Below, piece by piece: positions 17,519-26,142 of a DNA stretch of 64,000 bases. Below the pieces are notes generated by a model that had not been told where the DNA came from, did no database searches, and worked only from the letters and a program-made list of their open reading frames with translations. The position numbers and the translations under genes were made by a program. The stretch is from Acidimicrobiales bacterium (GTDB lineage Bacteria > Actinomycetota > Acidimicrobiia > Acidimicrobiales > SZUA-35). Position 1 is the stretch's first letter, and the number at the start of each line of letters is the position of its first letter. The stretch lies in NCBI GenBank assembly GCA_041394265.1, contig JAWKIO010000005.1, positions 2,170,001 to 2,234,000 on the forward strand, written 5' to 3'.

Positions 17519-18303
17519 TGGTTGCCGTGATCGACCTTCGATCCGACACCGCGCAGCGGCGCAAGCAGCGGGCCGAGCCGACCTGGACGATGCACGTGTT
17601 CGGCATCGACGGTGCGCTCGGGGCGGCGGCGGTCGAACTCGAACGAGCGGTCTTCTGGGAGGAATACGGCAACAGCGTCGACCTGATGAAGGCGGAGTAC
17701 GAGCCCTATGACGACCGCTCCGTCTTCACTGGCATCGTGCACACGCCGACCAACGAGCTCGTCGGCCTGTTCCGCTTCATCACCGGCCCGGCAGGCGAGC
17801 TCAAGTCCGTACGTGATCTCCGTACGCAGCCAGAGTGGTGCTTCGACGTGATGACATCCGACCACCCGCACGCGGCGGCAATGCGCACGACGCGATTGAT
17901 CGACATCGCAACGCTCTCGGTGGCCCCGGAATGGCGTACCACCATGGGAGGTGCGGCGAGTTGGCTCACGATCGGGATGCTGCCGGTCGCCTCGAGGCTG
18001 CTGCGGGCCGAGAGCTGGGTCACGGTGCTGGACGAGCGAGTGAGCCGGGTGCTCCGTCGAGTCTGTGGCTTCACCATCGAGCGTGTCGCCGACCTTCCCT
18101 CGGTTCGCTACCTCGACAGCCCAAGCTCGTTTGCCGGCTTCTATGACTTCTCTCGGTTCGACGAGGACTTCCGGACCCGTATCGCCGACGTGCAGGCGAT
18201 GGTCGACTGGCGCTTTCGCTCCGTCACCGGCGGGCTCGGTGATCTCGTGATCGACGTCGACAGCCTGTCGAAACGCCAGGAATTGCCACAACTGATTTTG
18301 TAG
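17518..18303 (+). CDS. GNAT/LuxI-fold acyltransferase-like protein, substrate unknown
   Basis: 261 aa. The N-terminal half resembles N-acyl-amino-acid or autoinducer synthase folds: ERAVFWEEYG, a YEPYDDRSVF acidic patch, then ELVGLFRFI, where LuxI-type enzymes have D-x-YD and the G-x-x-R strand. A second conserved-looking block is PEWRTTMGGAASWLT, like the acetyl/acyl-binding helix of GNATs. The usual LuxI catalytic set is not fully recognisable, so AHL synthesis is not claimed. The ATG at 17518 overlaps the upstream mini-ORF stop. It lies 41 bp before a PAS-GGDEF-EAL gene on the same strand, so a shared signalling role is possible but inferred. Confidence 0.6.
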   Translation: MVAVIDLRSDTAQRRKQRAEPTWTMHVFGIDGALGAAAVELERAVFWEEYGNSVDLMKAEYEPYDDRSVFTGIVHTPTNELVGLFRFITGPAGELKSVRDLRTQPEWCFDVMTSDHPHAAAMRTTRLIDIATLSVAPEWRTTMGGAASWLTIGMLPVASRLLRAESWVTVLDERVSRVLRRVCGFTIERVADLPSVRYLDSPSSFAGFYDFSRFDEDFRTRIADVQAMVDWRFRSVTGGLGDLVIDVDSLSKRQELPQLIL

Positions 18304-18344
18304 CAGATCGCTCACTCGGCCATTCGGGCTGCCGATGGGCGCGG

Positions 18345-21300
18345 GTGAGCGTACGCACGCAACGCATGCTCGGCGCAGCCTATGTCGCCGCCTCCGCAGT
18401 CGCAGGACTGCTCGGACACGGCGCTCCCGTCGCCGTCTATGTGCTGGTGGCCTGGCTCGCCGCGATTGCGTGTTTGCGCCTGCCGCGATCGTTCACCGGG
18501 TCGGATCACGCACCACTTGCCGTGGGGTACCGCGGAGCGGCCGTTGCCGCCTTGTTGTTCGGCGTTGCGCGCCTGCTGACCTTGTCCGACACATCATCGG
18601 TCACTGCGGCCAGCGACATTCTCTTCTCCCTCGCCTACCTGCCACTGGTCCTCGGCGTCGTCATCGTCGTAGTGAAGCGGGGTCGCGTCGAGCTGGAGTC
18701 GCTCATCGAAGCGGCGATGGTCGGCATTGGTGTCGGGACGGTCATCAACTACGGCTGGGCGGTCGTGGACGTCGGCGGTGGCGTCAACCACGGATTCGTC
18801 GCCGGGGCGTCACTGCTGCTGTTCGTGGTGTCGGTCGGCCACCTGGGACGACGAACACGTTCGTCGCTGAGCAAGTCGTGGTTCATCGCTTGCGTTCTCG
18901 CCGCGGTGGTGGAACTCAGTTTCAGCCTCGCCGATGTCTCCGATCTCGCCCAGTTCATCTCGGTCAACTTCGCTTCGTCGCCCTTCCTCCCGATCATCTG
19001 GGGGTTGATCTCGGCCCGTGACGGCGACGGTCCCGCAGTGGGGGAGATCCCGGTGCGGCGCGAGTTCAGGACACGGCAGCTCATGGGGTCGGCTGTCCTG
19101 CTGATCCTGCCGTTGGGGTGTCTCGCTCACTCGTTCGCAACCGGAGATGCCCAGCCGGAACGCGAGATCCTCCTTGCCGCCGCAGTGGTGAACGCCGTCC
19201 TCGCCGTCTCGCGCATGCAGCTGTTGATCGCCGCTCGGGATGAGGATCACCGACGTGAGGTGCTCCTCCGCCAGATGGCTGACCGATTCGTCGAGACATC
19301 CATCGGTGAGGATCCCATGGATGACGCCACGCTTGCACTCGTCGCCGAGCTCTTCCGAGGTGAGATCCGGTATGTCGCCGTGCTGGACGACGTCCACGCC
19401 GAGATCTCGGTCGTTCAGTCGGTGGTGGTCGGACCGGCGAGTGGCCTCACCGGCCGACCCACGTCGCTCTCCGGGGCCGAGGACCTCGACGGCTCTCGCT
19501 TGGCCGAGCTGGGGCTCCCGATGGAGGTCACCCACGCCCTCGCAACGCCGCTGCGCTCGGCGCCCAACCAAGTCGTCGTGATCGCGAGCAGCCGTCGACT
19601 CAACGCCGATCTGTTGCCTTACCTCCGGTCGGTCGCCGCTCAGTTGGATCTCGTGTTCACCGCGCAGCGGCTCCGCGAGCTCAACTATCAGCGACGGTCC
19701 AACGATCGGTTCCGGGCGCTGGTGCAAGATTCCAACGACATCGTGGCGTTGGTCGACGCGAGCACGCTTCGGGTCGAGTTCGTCAGCCCGACCCTCCATC
19801 GTCTGCTGGGTGTTGCGGAGCGCGACGCGCTCGGTCGCTCGCCGTTCGCCCGCATGCATCCCGACGATCGAGCGGCAATGGAACGCCGACTGGAGCAAGC
19901 GAGAGACGAGATCGTCATCGATCCGATCGACGTGCGGATCCAGCACGCCGACGGCCGCTACCGGTGGTTCTCGCTCTCGGTACGAGACCTGTCCACCGAG
20001 CCGGAGGTGTCGGGTCTGCTGTTCAACTACGCCGACGTGCACGACCGCAAGATGGTCGAGCTGCAGATGGCGGCAGCGGAGATCCAGTACCGAACGCTGG
20101 TGACCAACTCCAACGACGTGATGGTGCTGCTCGACGAGGGCGTCATCACCTACCTCACGCCGAATGTCGAGAGGGTCTTCGGATTCAGCTCGGCGGATCT
20201 CATCGGCGCTCGGGCGAGCACGTTCCTCGACGATCGAGCTGACGCAGCGGTCGAGCGACTGTTCGACGACGATGGCGGGTTGATCGCGTCGGGGACGGAA
20301 ACGGTGGTGCAGCTGCCGACAGCAAGCGGCGGCAGCCGGTGGGCGCACCTCACCTTCCTCGACCCCGGACTCCCGGGTCGAGAGGTGATGGTGACCGTCC
20401 GAGACGTCACCGAACAGCGCCGTCTCGAAGCCAGTCTCCGGGAACAGGCGTTGCACGACCCGCTCACGGGCTTGTTCAACCGGGCCTCGGTCTATCCCGA
20501 ACTCCAGCGCTCCCTGCAAGGCCTCGACCGAGGCATGCATCTCGGCGTCCTCCACCTCGACGTGCACGACTTCAAGTCGATCAACGACAGTCTCGGATTC
20601 GCCGCCGGCGACAACCTCCTCATCGACATCGCCACACGGCTGCGCACCGTGCTCCGGCGCACCGACACCCTCGCTCGGTTCAGCGGCGACGAGTTCGCCG
20701 TGGTCACGCTCGGCTCGTCGGCGGATCACGTCGCTCAACTCATCGACCGGCTCAAGGCCGCATTCGACTCGCCGTTCGACATCGGCGGTCGTTCGGTGCC
20801 GATCACGGTCGTGATCGGGGCCGTCACCACGCAGGACCGGACCGAGAACGCCACACGGCTCCTCGAATCGGCCGGTATCGCGCTCCAGCACGCAAAGGCC
20901 ATCGGGCGCGACATTGCCATCTTCGAGGAGACCATGCGAGAGGCGGCGTCCGAGCGATTCGAGCTGGCGTCCGGACTGCTGCCCGGTATCGGTCGCGACG
21001 AGTTCTTCGTCGTCTATCAGCCTCTGCTCAACCTCGACTCCCAGGTCGTGACCTCTACCGAGGCACTGCTGCGGTGGAATCACCCCGAACGGGGCTTCGT
21101 CTCGCCGGCCACCTTCATCCCACTGGCCGAACAATCGGGAGCGATCATCGAGTTGGGGCGATGGGTGCTGCGCAAGGCGTGCGAGCAACTCGCCGACTGG
21201 CACGAGCGATTGCCCGACGGACGAGGTCTGTCGATGAGCGTCAACGTCTCGGCCCGACAGCTCGAACACCCCGACGAGGCGCAGCGACTGCTCCGCATCA

Positions 21301-21785
21301 TCCACGAAACCGGTGTGGACACGGCCTCACTGATCCTGGAGCTCACCGAGTCGGTCATGCTCGAGGACACCGAACGTCTGCGGGCGATGCTCGAGGAGTA
21401 CCGCAAGCTCGGCATCCGGATCGCCGTCGACGACTTCGGAACGGGTGCCGCTGGTCTCAACCATCTTCGTGATGTCCCCTTCGACATCGTGAAGATCGAC
21501 AAGAGCTACGTCGACGGTCTCGGTGAGTCCGACGATGCCCACATGCTCATCACCGGTGTGATCGAGTTGGCGCACGGCCTCAACGCCAAGACGGTCGCCG
21601 AGGGCATCGAGACGCCGCAACAGGCGGCGCTCCTGCGCTCGATGCGATGCAACTACGGCCAGGGCTTCTACCTCGGTCGTCCGATGGAGCAGACGCAGAT
21701 CGAGGAATGGTTCGCCCAGGGCAGGGCTGGTTCGGCCGCGGCGTCGATCGCCCGTCCGGGCGGCGGACGTCGCCGCGGCGAGTGA
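18345..21785 (+). CDS. Membrane PAS-GGDEF-EAL cyclic-di-GMP enzyme
   Basis: 1146 aa. The N-terminus has about eight to nine hydrophobic segments (1-280, MASE-like). Then come a GAF-like region (about 300-435), two PAS domains (about 448-570 and 578-695), a GGDEF domain and an EAL domain. The GGDEF site is SGDEF (780-784), an active-type variant. An RxxD inhibitory I-site lies five residues upstream. The EAL domain keeps E906-A-L and DDFGTG. Thus both diguanylate cyclase and phosphodiesterase activities are plausible; the net direction cannot be told from sequence. GTG start at 18345. It is likely co-transcribed with the GNAT/LuxI-like gene. Confidence 0.92.
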   Translation: MSVRTQRMLGAAYVAASAVAGLLGHGAPVAVYVLVAWLAAIACLRLPRSFTGSDHAPLAVGYRGAAVAALLFGVARLLTLSDTSSVTAASDILFSLAYLPLVLGVVIVVVKRGRVELESLIEAAMVGIGVGTVINYGWAVVDVGGGVNHGFVAGASLLLFVVSVGHLGRRTRSSLSKSWFIACVLAAVVELSFSLADVSDLAQFISVNFASSPFLPIIWGLISARDGDGPAVGEIPVRREFRTRQLMGSAVLLILPLGCLAHSFATGDAQPEREILLAAAVVNAVLAVSRMQLLIAARDEDHRREVLLRQMADRFVETSIGEDPMDDATLALVAELFRGEIRYVAVLDDVHAEISVVQSVVVGPASGLTGRPTSLSGAEDLDGSRLAELGLPMEVTHALATPLRSAPNQVVVIASSRRLNADLLPYLRSVAAQLDLVFTAQRLRELNYQRRSNDRFRALVQDSNDIVALVDASTLRVEFVSPTLHRLLGVAERDALGRSPFARMHPDDRAAMERRLEQARDEIVIDPIDVRIQHADGRYRWFSLSVRDLSTEPEVSGLLFNYADVHDRKMVELQMAAAEIQYRTLVTNSNDVMVLLDEGVITYLTPNVERVFGFSSADLIGARASTFLDDRADAAVERLFDDDGGLIASGTETVVQLPTASGGSRWAHLTFLDPGLPGREVMVTVRDVTEQRRLEASLREQALHDPLTGLFNRASVYPELQRSLQGLDRGMHLGVLHLDVHDFKSINDSLGFAAGDNLLIDIATRLRTVLRRTDTLARFSGDEFAVVTLGSSADHVAQLIDRLKAAFDSPFDIGGRSVPITVVIGAVTTQDRTENATRLLESAGIALQHAKAIGRDIAIFEETMREAASERFELASGLLPGIGRDEFFVVYQPLLNLDSQVVTSTEALLRWNHPERGFVSPATFIPLAEQSGAIIELGRWVLRKACEQLADWHERLPDGRGLSMSVNVSARQLEHPDEAQRLLRIIHETGVDTASLILELTESVMLEDTERLRAMLEEYRKLGIRIAVDDFGTGAAGLNHLRDVPFDIVKIDKSYVDGLGESDDAHMLITGVIELAHGLNAKTVAEGIETPQQAALLRSMRCNYGQGFYLGRPMEQTQIEEWFAQGRAGSAAASIARPGGGRRRGE

Positions 21786-21862
21786 GACCTCGACATCGTC
21801 GACGGACTCGACGGACTCGACGGTCGTTCGGATCCAAGATCGTTGTCAGGTAGCGTGCCGCC

Positions 21863-22405
21863 GTGCGTCGGACCATCAACTCCTGCTTCGGTGGCGCCGC
21901 TCGGCGTGGCCTCGGTATCGGGATGGCCGCACTGATGTTGATCGTGCCGGTCGGGTGTTCGTCGGACACCGACCGTCTCTCCGAGGAACTCGTTGCCTCG
22001 ACGAGTTCGCTGGTTCTCGATCGGGCTGCTGCTGCCTCGGTCGACCTGGGTGAGAGCGACGCCGAGTGTGTTGCTCGTCGGCTGACCGACGAGCAGGCCA
22101 ACAGGCTTGCACGTGCGATCGACGACCCGGGCCTGGAGGAAGACCTGGCATCGACGTTGGCTGGGTTCGTATTGGCCTGCGTCGACCCCGATCAACTGAC
22201 CCGGTCGGCGATCATGCCGTTCGCGCAGGGCGCAAGCGACGAGTCGGTGGAATGCATCACCGGTCGGCTCAACGAAGATCTGATCGAGTCGCTGATCGAG
22301 GCGAACCTGCTCGGCGTCGGCTTGCCCGCCGCGCAAGTCGAGCTCGAGTTGGCGACGGCACTCGGCCTGTGCCTCGAACCTGACGAGCTGTTGAATCGGG
22401 GCTGA
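21863..22405 (+). CDS. Lipoprotein with two tandem cysteine-flanked repeats
   Basis: 180 aa. A lipoprotein signal has basic residues, a hydrophobic stretch and lipobox VPVGC (Cys32). The mature part holds two related helical repeats of about 45 residues, each bounded by a cysteine pair (C69/C106 and C131/C170; spacing 37 and 39). Each has a D/E-rich ending (CVDPDQL, CLEPDEL). Disulfide-stabilised helical hairpins outside the membrane are likely. Similar short Cys-repeat lipoproteins are common and uncharacterised in Acidimicrobiia-like genomes. The GTG start follows TAGCGT by 6 nt. Confidence 0.75.
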   Translation: MRRTINSCFGGAARRGLGIGMAALMLIVPVGCSSDTDRLSEELVASTSSLVLDRAAAASVDLGESDAECVARRLTDEQANRLARAIDDPGLEEDLASTLAGFVLACVDPDQLTRSAIMPFAQGASDESVECITGRLNEDLIESLIEANLLGVGLPAAQVELELATALGLCLEPDELLNRG

Positions 22406-22411
22406 TCGCCG

Positions 22412-23215
22412 TCAGCGGTTCTGCCAGTCGATCTGCTCGCCGGACAGGAATCCGGCCATGGCCGCTCGTGAGTCCTCGGTGCCCGAGCTGAGGATCTGCG
22501 TGCGGTTCTCCATGTCGATGCCGGCCTGGAGCGAGCTGATCTCGAGGTTGGACCACATCACCTCCTTGGTCATCCAGACCCCGAACGGCGAGTTGCCGGC
22601 GATGAGCCTGGCCGTCTCGTACGCCGACTCGAGGAGCTGATCGGGTGCGACCACCCGGGTCACGAGGCCGAGGGCGTCGGCTTCCGCCGCGTCGAACACG
22701 CGACCGGTGAGGAGGAGTTCGTGCGAGCGCGCCGCACCGATGAGACGCGGCAGCATCCACGAAACCCCGATGTCGCACCCCGAGAGCCCGAGGCGTACGA
22801 ACGAGGTGGCGAATTTCGCGTTGTCGGCACAGATGCGGATGTCGCTCGCCAGCGCCATCGCGAACCCGCCGCCGGCTGCCGCGCCGTTGATCGCGGCGAT
22901 GATCGGCTGGCGGGTTGCCCGGAAGTGTGGGACGAGCTTGGCGATGAACTGCTGCACGGCCATGCCCTGCTGCGGACGCCCGAGGTCTTCCGTGCCTGGA
23001 ATCGTGCCGAAGCCGGTCAGGTCGAGCCCGGCGCAGAAGCCACGGCCGGCACCAGTGAGCACGATGGCGCGACACGTCTGGTCGGCGTGGGCGGCGTCGA
23101 GGGCGCGGTGCACCTCCTCGACCAACTCGTACGTCAGCGCGTTGAGGCGCTCGGGCCGGTTCAGCGTGAGTTGGGTGATGCCGGGTTCGGGCTGGGTGAT
23201 CTCGACGAGTGACAT
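22412..23215 (-). CDS. Enoyl-CoA hydratase/isomerase family protein
   Basis: 267 aa crotonase-fold protein. The two oxyanion-hole segments (GRGFCAGLDL and NGAAAGGGFAMALASD) are present. A Glu/Asp pair at the active site is less clear, so hydratase versus isomerase is open. Such proteins act on acyl-CoA thioesters in beta-oxidation or aromatic/steroid catabolism. The start at 23215 is 7 nt after TACGTT (leaderless). It is convergent with the lipoprotein gene, with only 6 bp between stops. Confidence 0.9.
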   Translation of the reverse strand: MSLVEITQPEPGITQLTLNRPERLNALTYELVEEVHRALDAAHADQTCRAIVLTGAGRGFCAGLDLTGFGTIPGTEDLGRPQQGMAVQQFIAKLVPHFRATRQPIIAAINGAAAGGGFAMALASDIRICADNAKFATSFVRLGLSGCDIGVSWMLPRLIGAARSHELLLTGRVFDAAEADALGLVTRVVAPDQLLESAYETARLIAGNSPFGVWMTKEVMWSNLEISSLQAGIDMENRTQILSSGTEDSRAAMAGFLSGEQIDWQNR

Positions 23216-23288
23216 GGTCGAGAACGTAGTGGGAGAGGTGGCGATGGAGCCATTGCGGCCCGGGCCTCCCCGCCGCCGGCACCAATGG

Positions 23289-24227
23289 TCAGTAGCCGCG
23301 ATCCCGATCGATGACGTTGGTCAGCGGCTGCCCCTCTTCGAGGGCGACGAGGTTGTCGGCCAGGGTCTCCGCCCATCTCGACACGTAGTTCCGGCTGTTG
23401 CCTGCCGTGTGCGGTGTGACCAGAAGGTTGGGCACCTCCCACAGTGGCGAGTTGTCGGGGAGCGGCTCAGGCTCGAAAACGTCGACAGCAGCTCCGGCGA
23501 GATGCCCGGACTCGAGCGCTGCGACGACCGCGTCGATGTCGGTGACCCCGCCACGCGACACGTCGACCACGATGGCATTTGGTGCGAGGGCGGCCAGTTC
23601 CGCAGCGCCGATAAGCCCTCGGGTCTCGTCGGTGAGTGGCGCAACCACGACCAAGACGTCGGCGCCGGCAATCGCGTCGATTCGTTGCTCCATCGTGGCC
23701 ATCCTCGAGACACCGTCAATGGGCTCGCCCGAGCGGCGAACGCCGGTGACGGTCATCCCGAGTGCTGCGGCGCGGCGGCCGATCGATTCGCCGATCGTCC
23801 CCATGCCTACGACACACATGGTCGAGCCGACGATGGGCCGGGGGACCTTGGGACGCCACACCTTCGAGCGCTGCTGCTCGACATAGGTGGGCACGTTGTA
23901 GGCGAGGGCGAACATCATGGCGATCGCGAACTCGGGCATCTCGGGTTCGTGGCTGCCGCTGGCGTTGGTGATGATGACCGAGTCGGCCAGACCCTCGGCG
24001 GGGAGCAGCCCGTCGACGCCGGCACCTCCGACCTGGATGAGCCGGAGCTTGGTGGCGGGTGCCCAGTCGAAGGGCTCGCGGGTGAAGTGCACCAGCACCT
24101 CGATGTCAGGGAGGGCAGCGGGCAGATCCTCGACGAACACCACCTCTCGTCCTGGGAGGGCATCGACCAGTGGGGCGAGGAATTTGGCCAGCGAGCCCGG
24201 ATAGACGTGGATGGTGTCGATGGTCAT
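23289..24227 (-). CDS. D-2-hydroxyacid dehydrogenase family protein
   Basis: 312 aa NAD(P)-dependent oxidoreductase. The Rossmann nucleotide-binding motif is VVGMGTIGESIGRR, followed by basic residues (VRRSG) that suggest NADPH preference. The catalytic Arg (VDVSRGG), Glu (DVFEPEPLP) and His (TPHTAGN) are present. The substrate could be glyoxylate, hydroxypyruvate or a branched 2-keto acid. The ATG at 24227 overlaps the stop of the upstream MBL gene (ATGA), so the two form an operon. Confidence 0.9.
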   Translation of the reverse strand: MTIDTIHVYPGSLAKFLAPLVDALPGREVVFVEDLPAALPDIEVLVHFTREPFDWAPATKLRLIQVGGAGVDGLLPAEGLADSVIITNASGSHEPEMPEFAIAMMFALAYNVPTYVEQQRSKVWRPKVPRPIVGSTMCVVGMGTIGESIGRRAAALGMTVTGVRRSGEPIDGVSRMATMEQRIDAIAGADVLVVVAPLTDETRGLIGAAELAALAPNAIVVDVSRGGVTDIDAVVAALESGHLAGAAVDVFEPEPLPDNSPLWEVPNLLVTPHTAGNSRNYVSRWAETLADNLVALEEGQPLTNVIDRDRGY

Positions 24228-25129
24228 CGGCGCTTGAATCTCCCCGGTTCGACTTCGTCGGCTTCTTGCCGGGCGAGCATGCGAGCCAGATGCAGATCCG
24301 CCGTCCGACGCTCGACCGAGAGAAGGAACGTACTCTCGACGTGGGGGCGGTAGACGAATCGGTGCTCGACCATCTCCTCGACGGAGCGGGGCTCGGACAG
24401 GAAGTCGAGCATCGCCTCGTGTCGCCGACCGATGACGGCATGGAACGAGTCGAGCAGTTCGAGGAAGGCGGGGCGACCCTCGATGATGCCCTTGTGATGG
24501 AAGGTCACGTAGTAGTCGGCGTCTTCGTCGCGGACCACCCGGAGCGACTCCTCGAAGTCTTCGAGATCGGACCACACGTCGCCGTAGTAGGGCCCGAACC
24601 CGGTCAGGTCGATGTCGGAGAGGAAGAACACGCCACCGTCGATACGGAAGCCGCTGTGGCCGCGTGTGTGCCCCGGTAGGTGGACGGCTTCGACAGCCAC
24701 GCCGCCGAGCTCGAAGCGGTGCCCATCGGTGAATCCCTCGGCATCAGGTCGTGGGGTGTAGTTGAAGTGCTCGATGACCTCGTTGGTGAAATCGATGCGG
24801 GCCTGCCCCTGGAGCCCATACACCTCCATGAGGCCGTCGACGCTCACAGCCCCGGGGAGGTCGGCCTCATGGATGTGGACCCGAGCCTCGGTGAACAGAC
24901 CGTTGCCGGGCATGTGGTCTTCGTGACTGTGCGAGTTGATCACGGCGTCGATCCGCACAGGTGCACCGCCCCGCTCGACCACGCTGACCGACGGGTCGAT
25001 GATGACGGACTCGCCGTCACCCCGCACGACGACGGAATTGCCCGACGGATACTTGCCGTTGTCGGCGCCGACGAGGACCGACACTCGGTCCGTCAGCGTG
25101 CGCTCGTCTTCTCCCCAGGTGGCGATCAT
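24224..25129 (-). CDS. Metallo-beta-lactamase fold hydrolase
   Basis: 301 aa. The binuclear zinc motif HSHEDH is at about residue 70, with further ligands in PGHTRGHSG and a later His (FHHKG). This is the glyoxalase II-like/MBL layout for thioester, lactone or ester hydrolysis. The start at 25129 is 7 nt after TAGTCT. The open frame continues to 25192 but without a -10 or Shine-Dalgarno. Co-translation with the 2-hydroxyacid dehydrogenase suggests sequential steps, for example hydrolysis of an ester or lactone and then redox of the hydroxyacid; this is inference. Confidence 0.88.
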   Translation of the reverse strand: MIATWGEDERTLTDRVSVLVGADNGKYPSGNSVVVRGDGESVIIDPSVSVVERGGAPVRIDAVINSHSHEDHMPGNGLFTEARVHIHEADLPGAVSVDGLMEVYGLQGQARIDFTNEVIEHFNYTPRPDAEGFTDGHRFELGGVAVEAVHLPGHTRGHSGFRIDGGVFFLSDIDLTGFGPYYGDVWSDLEDFEESLRVVRDEDADYYVTFHHKGIIEGRPAFLELLDSFHAVIGRRHEAMLDFLSEPRSVEEMVEHRFVYRPHVESTFLLSVERRTADLHLARMLARQEADEVEPGRFKRR

Positions 25130-25176
25130 GGCGAGGAGACTACATCTGGCCCCGGAAATGCGCGAAGGTGGCACCA

Positions 25177-26064
25177 GTGACCGAGCTGACATGGAATGAA
25201 CGCCCCACCTTGCGGCGACCGCTGCTGCTCATCGCCTTCGAAGGCCTGTTCGACGCGGCCGAGGCCGCCACCGACGCCCTCGGCTGGATCCGTGAGCGAA
25301 ACGACTCGGTTCAGGTCGCCGAGATCGACGGCGAGACGTTCTACAACTTCGTCGAAATTCGCCCGACCGTGCGGATCGCCGGTTCCGGTGGACGGGTCAT
25401 CGACTGGCCCGGCGCCAGGGTCTGGGCGGTGCGCACCGACTCGGTTCGAGATCTGCTCGTCATGACCGGCACCGAACCCCAACTGCGCTGGGGAACCTTC
25501 GCCGACCTGATTCTCGACGTGGCCCGACAGAGCGGGGCCGAGATGGCCGTCACGGTCGGGGCCATGGTGTCGATGGTTCCGCACACCCGCCCCTTCACGA
25601 TCACGGGGAGCGCGGCGAACCCCGAACTGGCACGCCGCCTGAACCTCGACCGACCCACGTACGAAGGGCCCACCGGCATCGCCGGCGTGATCAACGAACG
25701 CCTCGATCGCTCGGGGCTACCAGTGATGTCGTTGCGGGTGGCGGTTCCTCACTACGTGCCGTCGCCCCCCAACCCCAAGGCCACCCGAGCGCTGCTCCGT
25801 AGCATCCAGAAGACCACCGGGGTACCAACCGGCTACGAAGAGCTCGACGGTGCTGTCAACGAGTGGGTCAAACGGGTCGATCAGGCGGTCGGCTCGGACG
25901 AGGAGACCACCAACTACGTGGCTCGTCTCGAACGCCAGGTCGACTCCAACGAAGACCTGCTGCCGTCCGGCGACGACCTCGCCGCCGAACTCGAGGCCTT
26001 CCTCCGCGACACCCACAACGACGCCGACACCGATCCCGACAACAACCCCGGCGACACCCCCTGA
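25177..26064 (+). CDS. PAC2 family protein
   Basis: 295 aa with the PAC2 (proteasome assembly chaperone-like) fold: an RRPLLLIAFEGLFDAAEAAT start, GRVIDWPG, a glycine-rich core, and a C-terminal acidic helical tail. Actinobacteria with a 20S proteasome carry several PAC2 paralogues; their role in bacteria is not settled. GTG at 25177 is chosen because GAAGG lies 8 nt upstream; a GTG at 25168 is also possible. Divergent from the MBL gene. Confidence 0.88.
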   Translation: MTELTWNERPTLRRPLLLIAFEGLFDAAEAATDALGWIRERNDSVQVAEIDGETFYNFVEIRPTVRIAGSGGRVIDWPGARVWAVRTDSVRDLLVMTGTEPQLRWGTFADLILDVARQSGAEMAVTVGAMVSMVPHTRPFTITGSAANPELARRLNLDRPTYEGPTGIAGVINERLDRSGLPVMSLRVAVPHYVPSPPNPKATRALLRSIQKTTGVPTGYEELDGAVNEWVKRVDQAVGSDEETTNYVARLERQVDSNEDLLPSGDDLAAELEAFLRDTHNDADTDPDNNPGDTP

Positions 26065-26079
26065 CCGAGAAACGCGAGC

Positions 26080-26126
26080 AACTTTGGTGCGGAGAGCATC
26101 AAAACGGGGCTCTCAGCACCAAAGTT
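26080..26126. terminator. Bidirectional terminator-like hairpin
   Basis: Perfect 11-bp outer stem AACTTTGGTGC/GCACCAAAGTT with an inner 6-bp stem GAGAGC/GCTCTC and an 11-nt loop. It lies between the convergent PAC2 and aroC genes. The arm sequence resembles the hairpin at 16566, so this may be a dispersed element. Confidence 0.65.
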
Positions 26127-26142
26127 CGCGACGTGAGGCAGA

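Noticed and set aside
17518..18303. Calling this an acyl-homoserine-lactone synthase
   Set aside because: Only part of the LuxI pattern is visible and the conserved Arg/Asp/Glu set cannot be traced with confidence, so only the fold class is stated.
18810..21305. 831-codon minus-strand frame opposite the PAS-GGDEF-EAL gene
   Set aside because: Only explained by the third-position GC bias of the real gene; no motif and no start signal.
24228..24575. Longer N-terminus for the 2-hydroxyacid dehydrogenase
   Set aside because: The extension overlaps the MBL gene's coding sequence; the ATG at 24227 gives the normal family length and an ATGA coupling.
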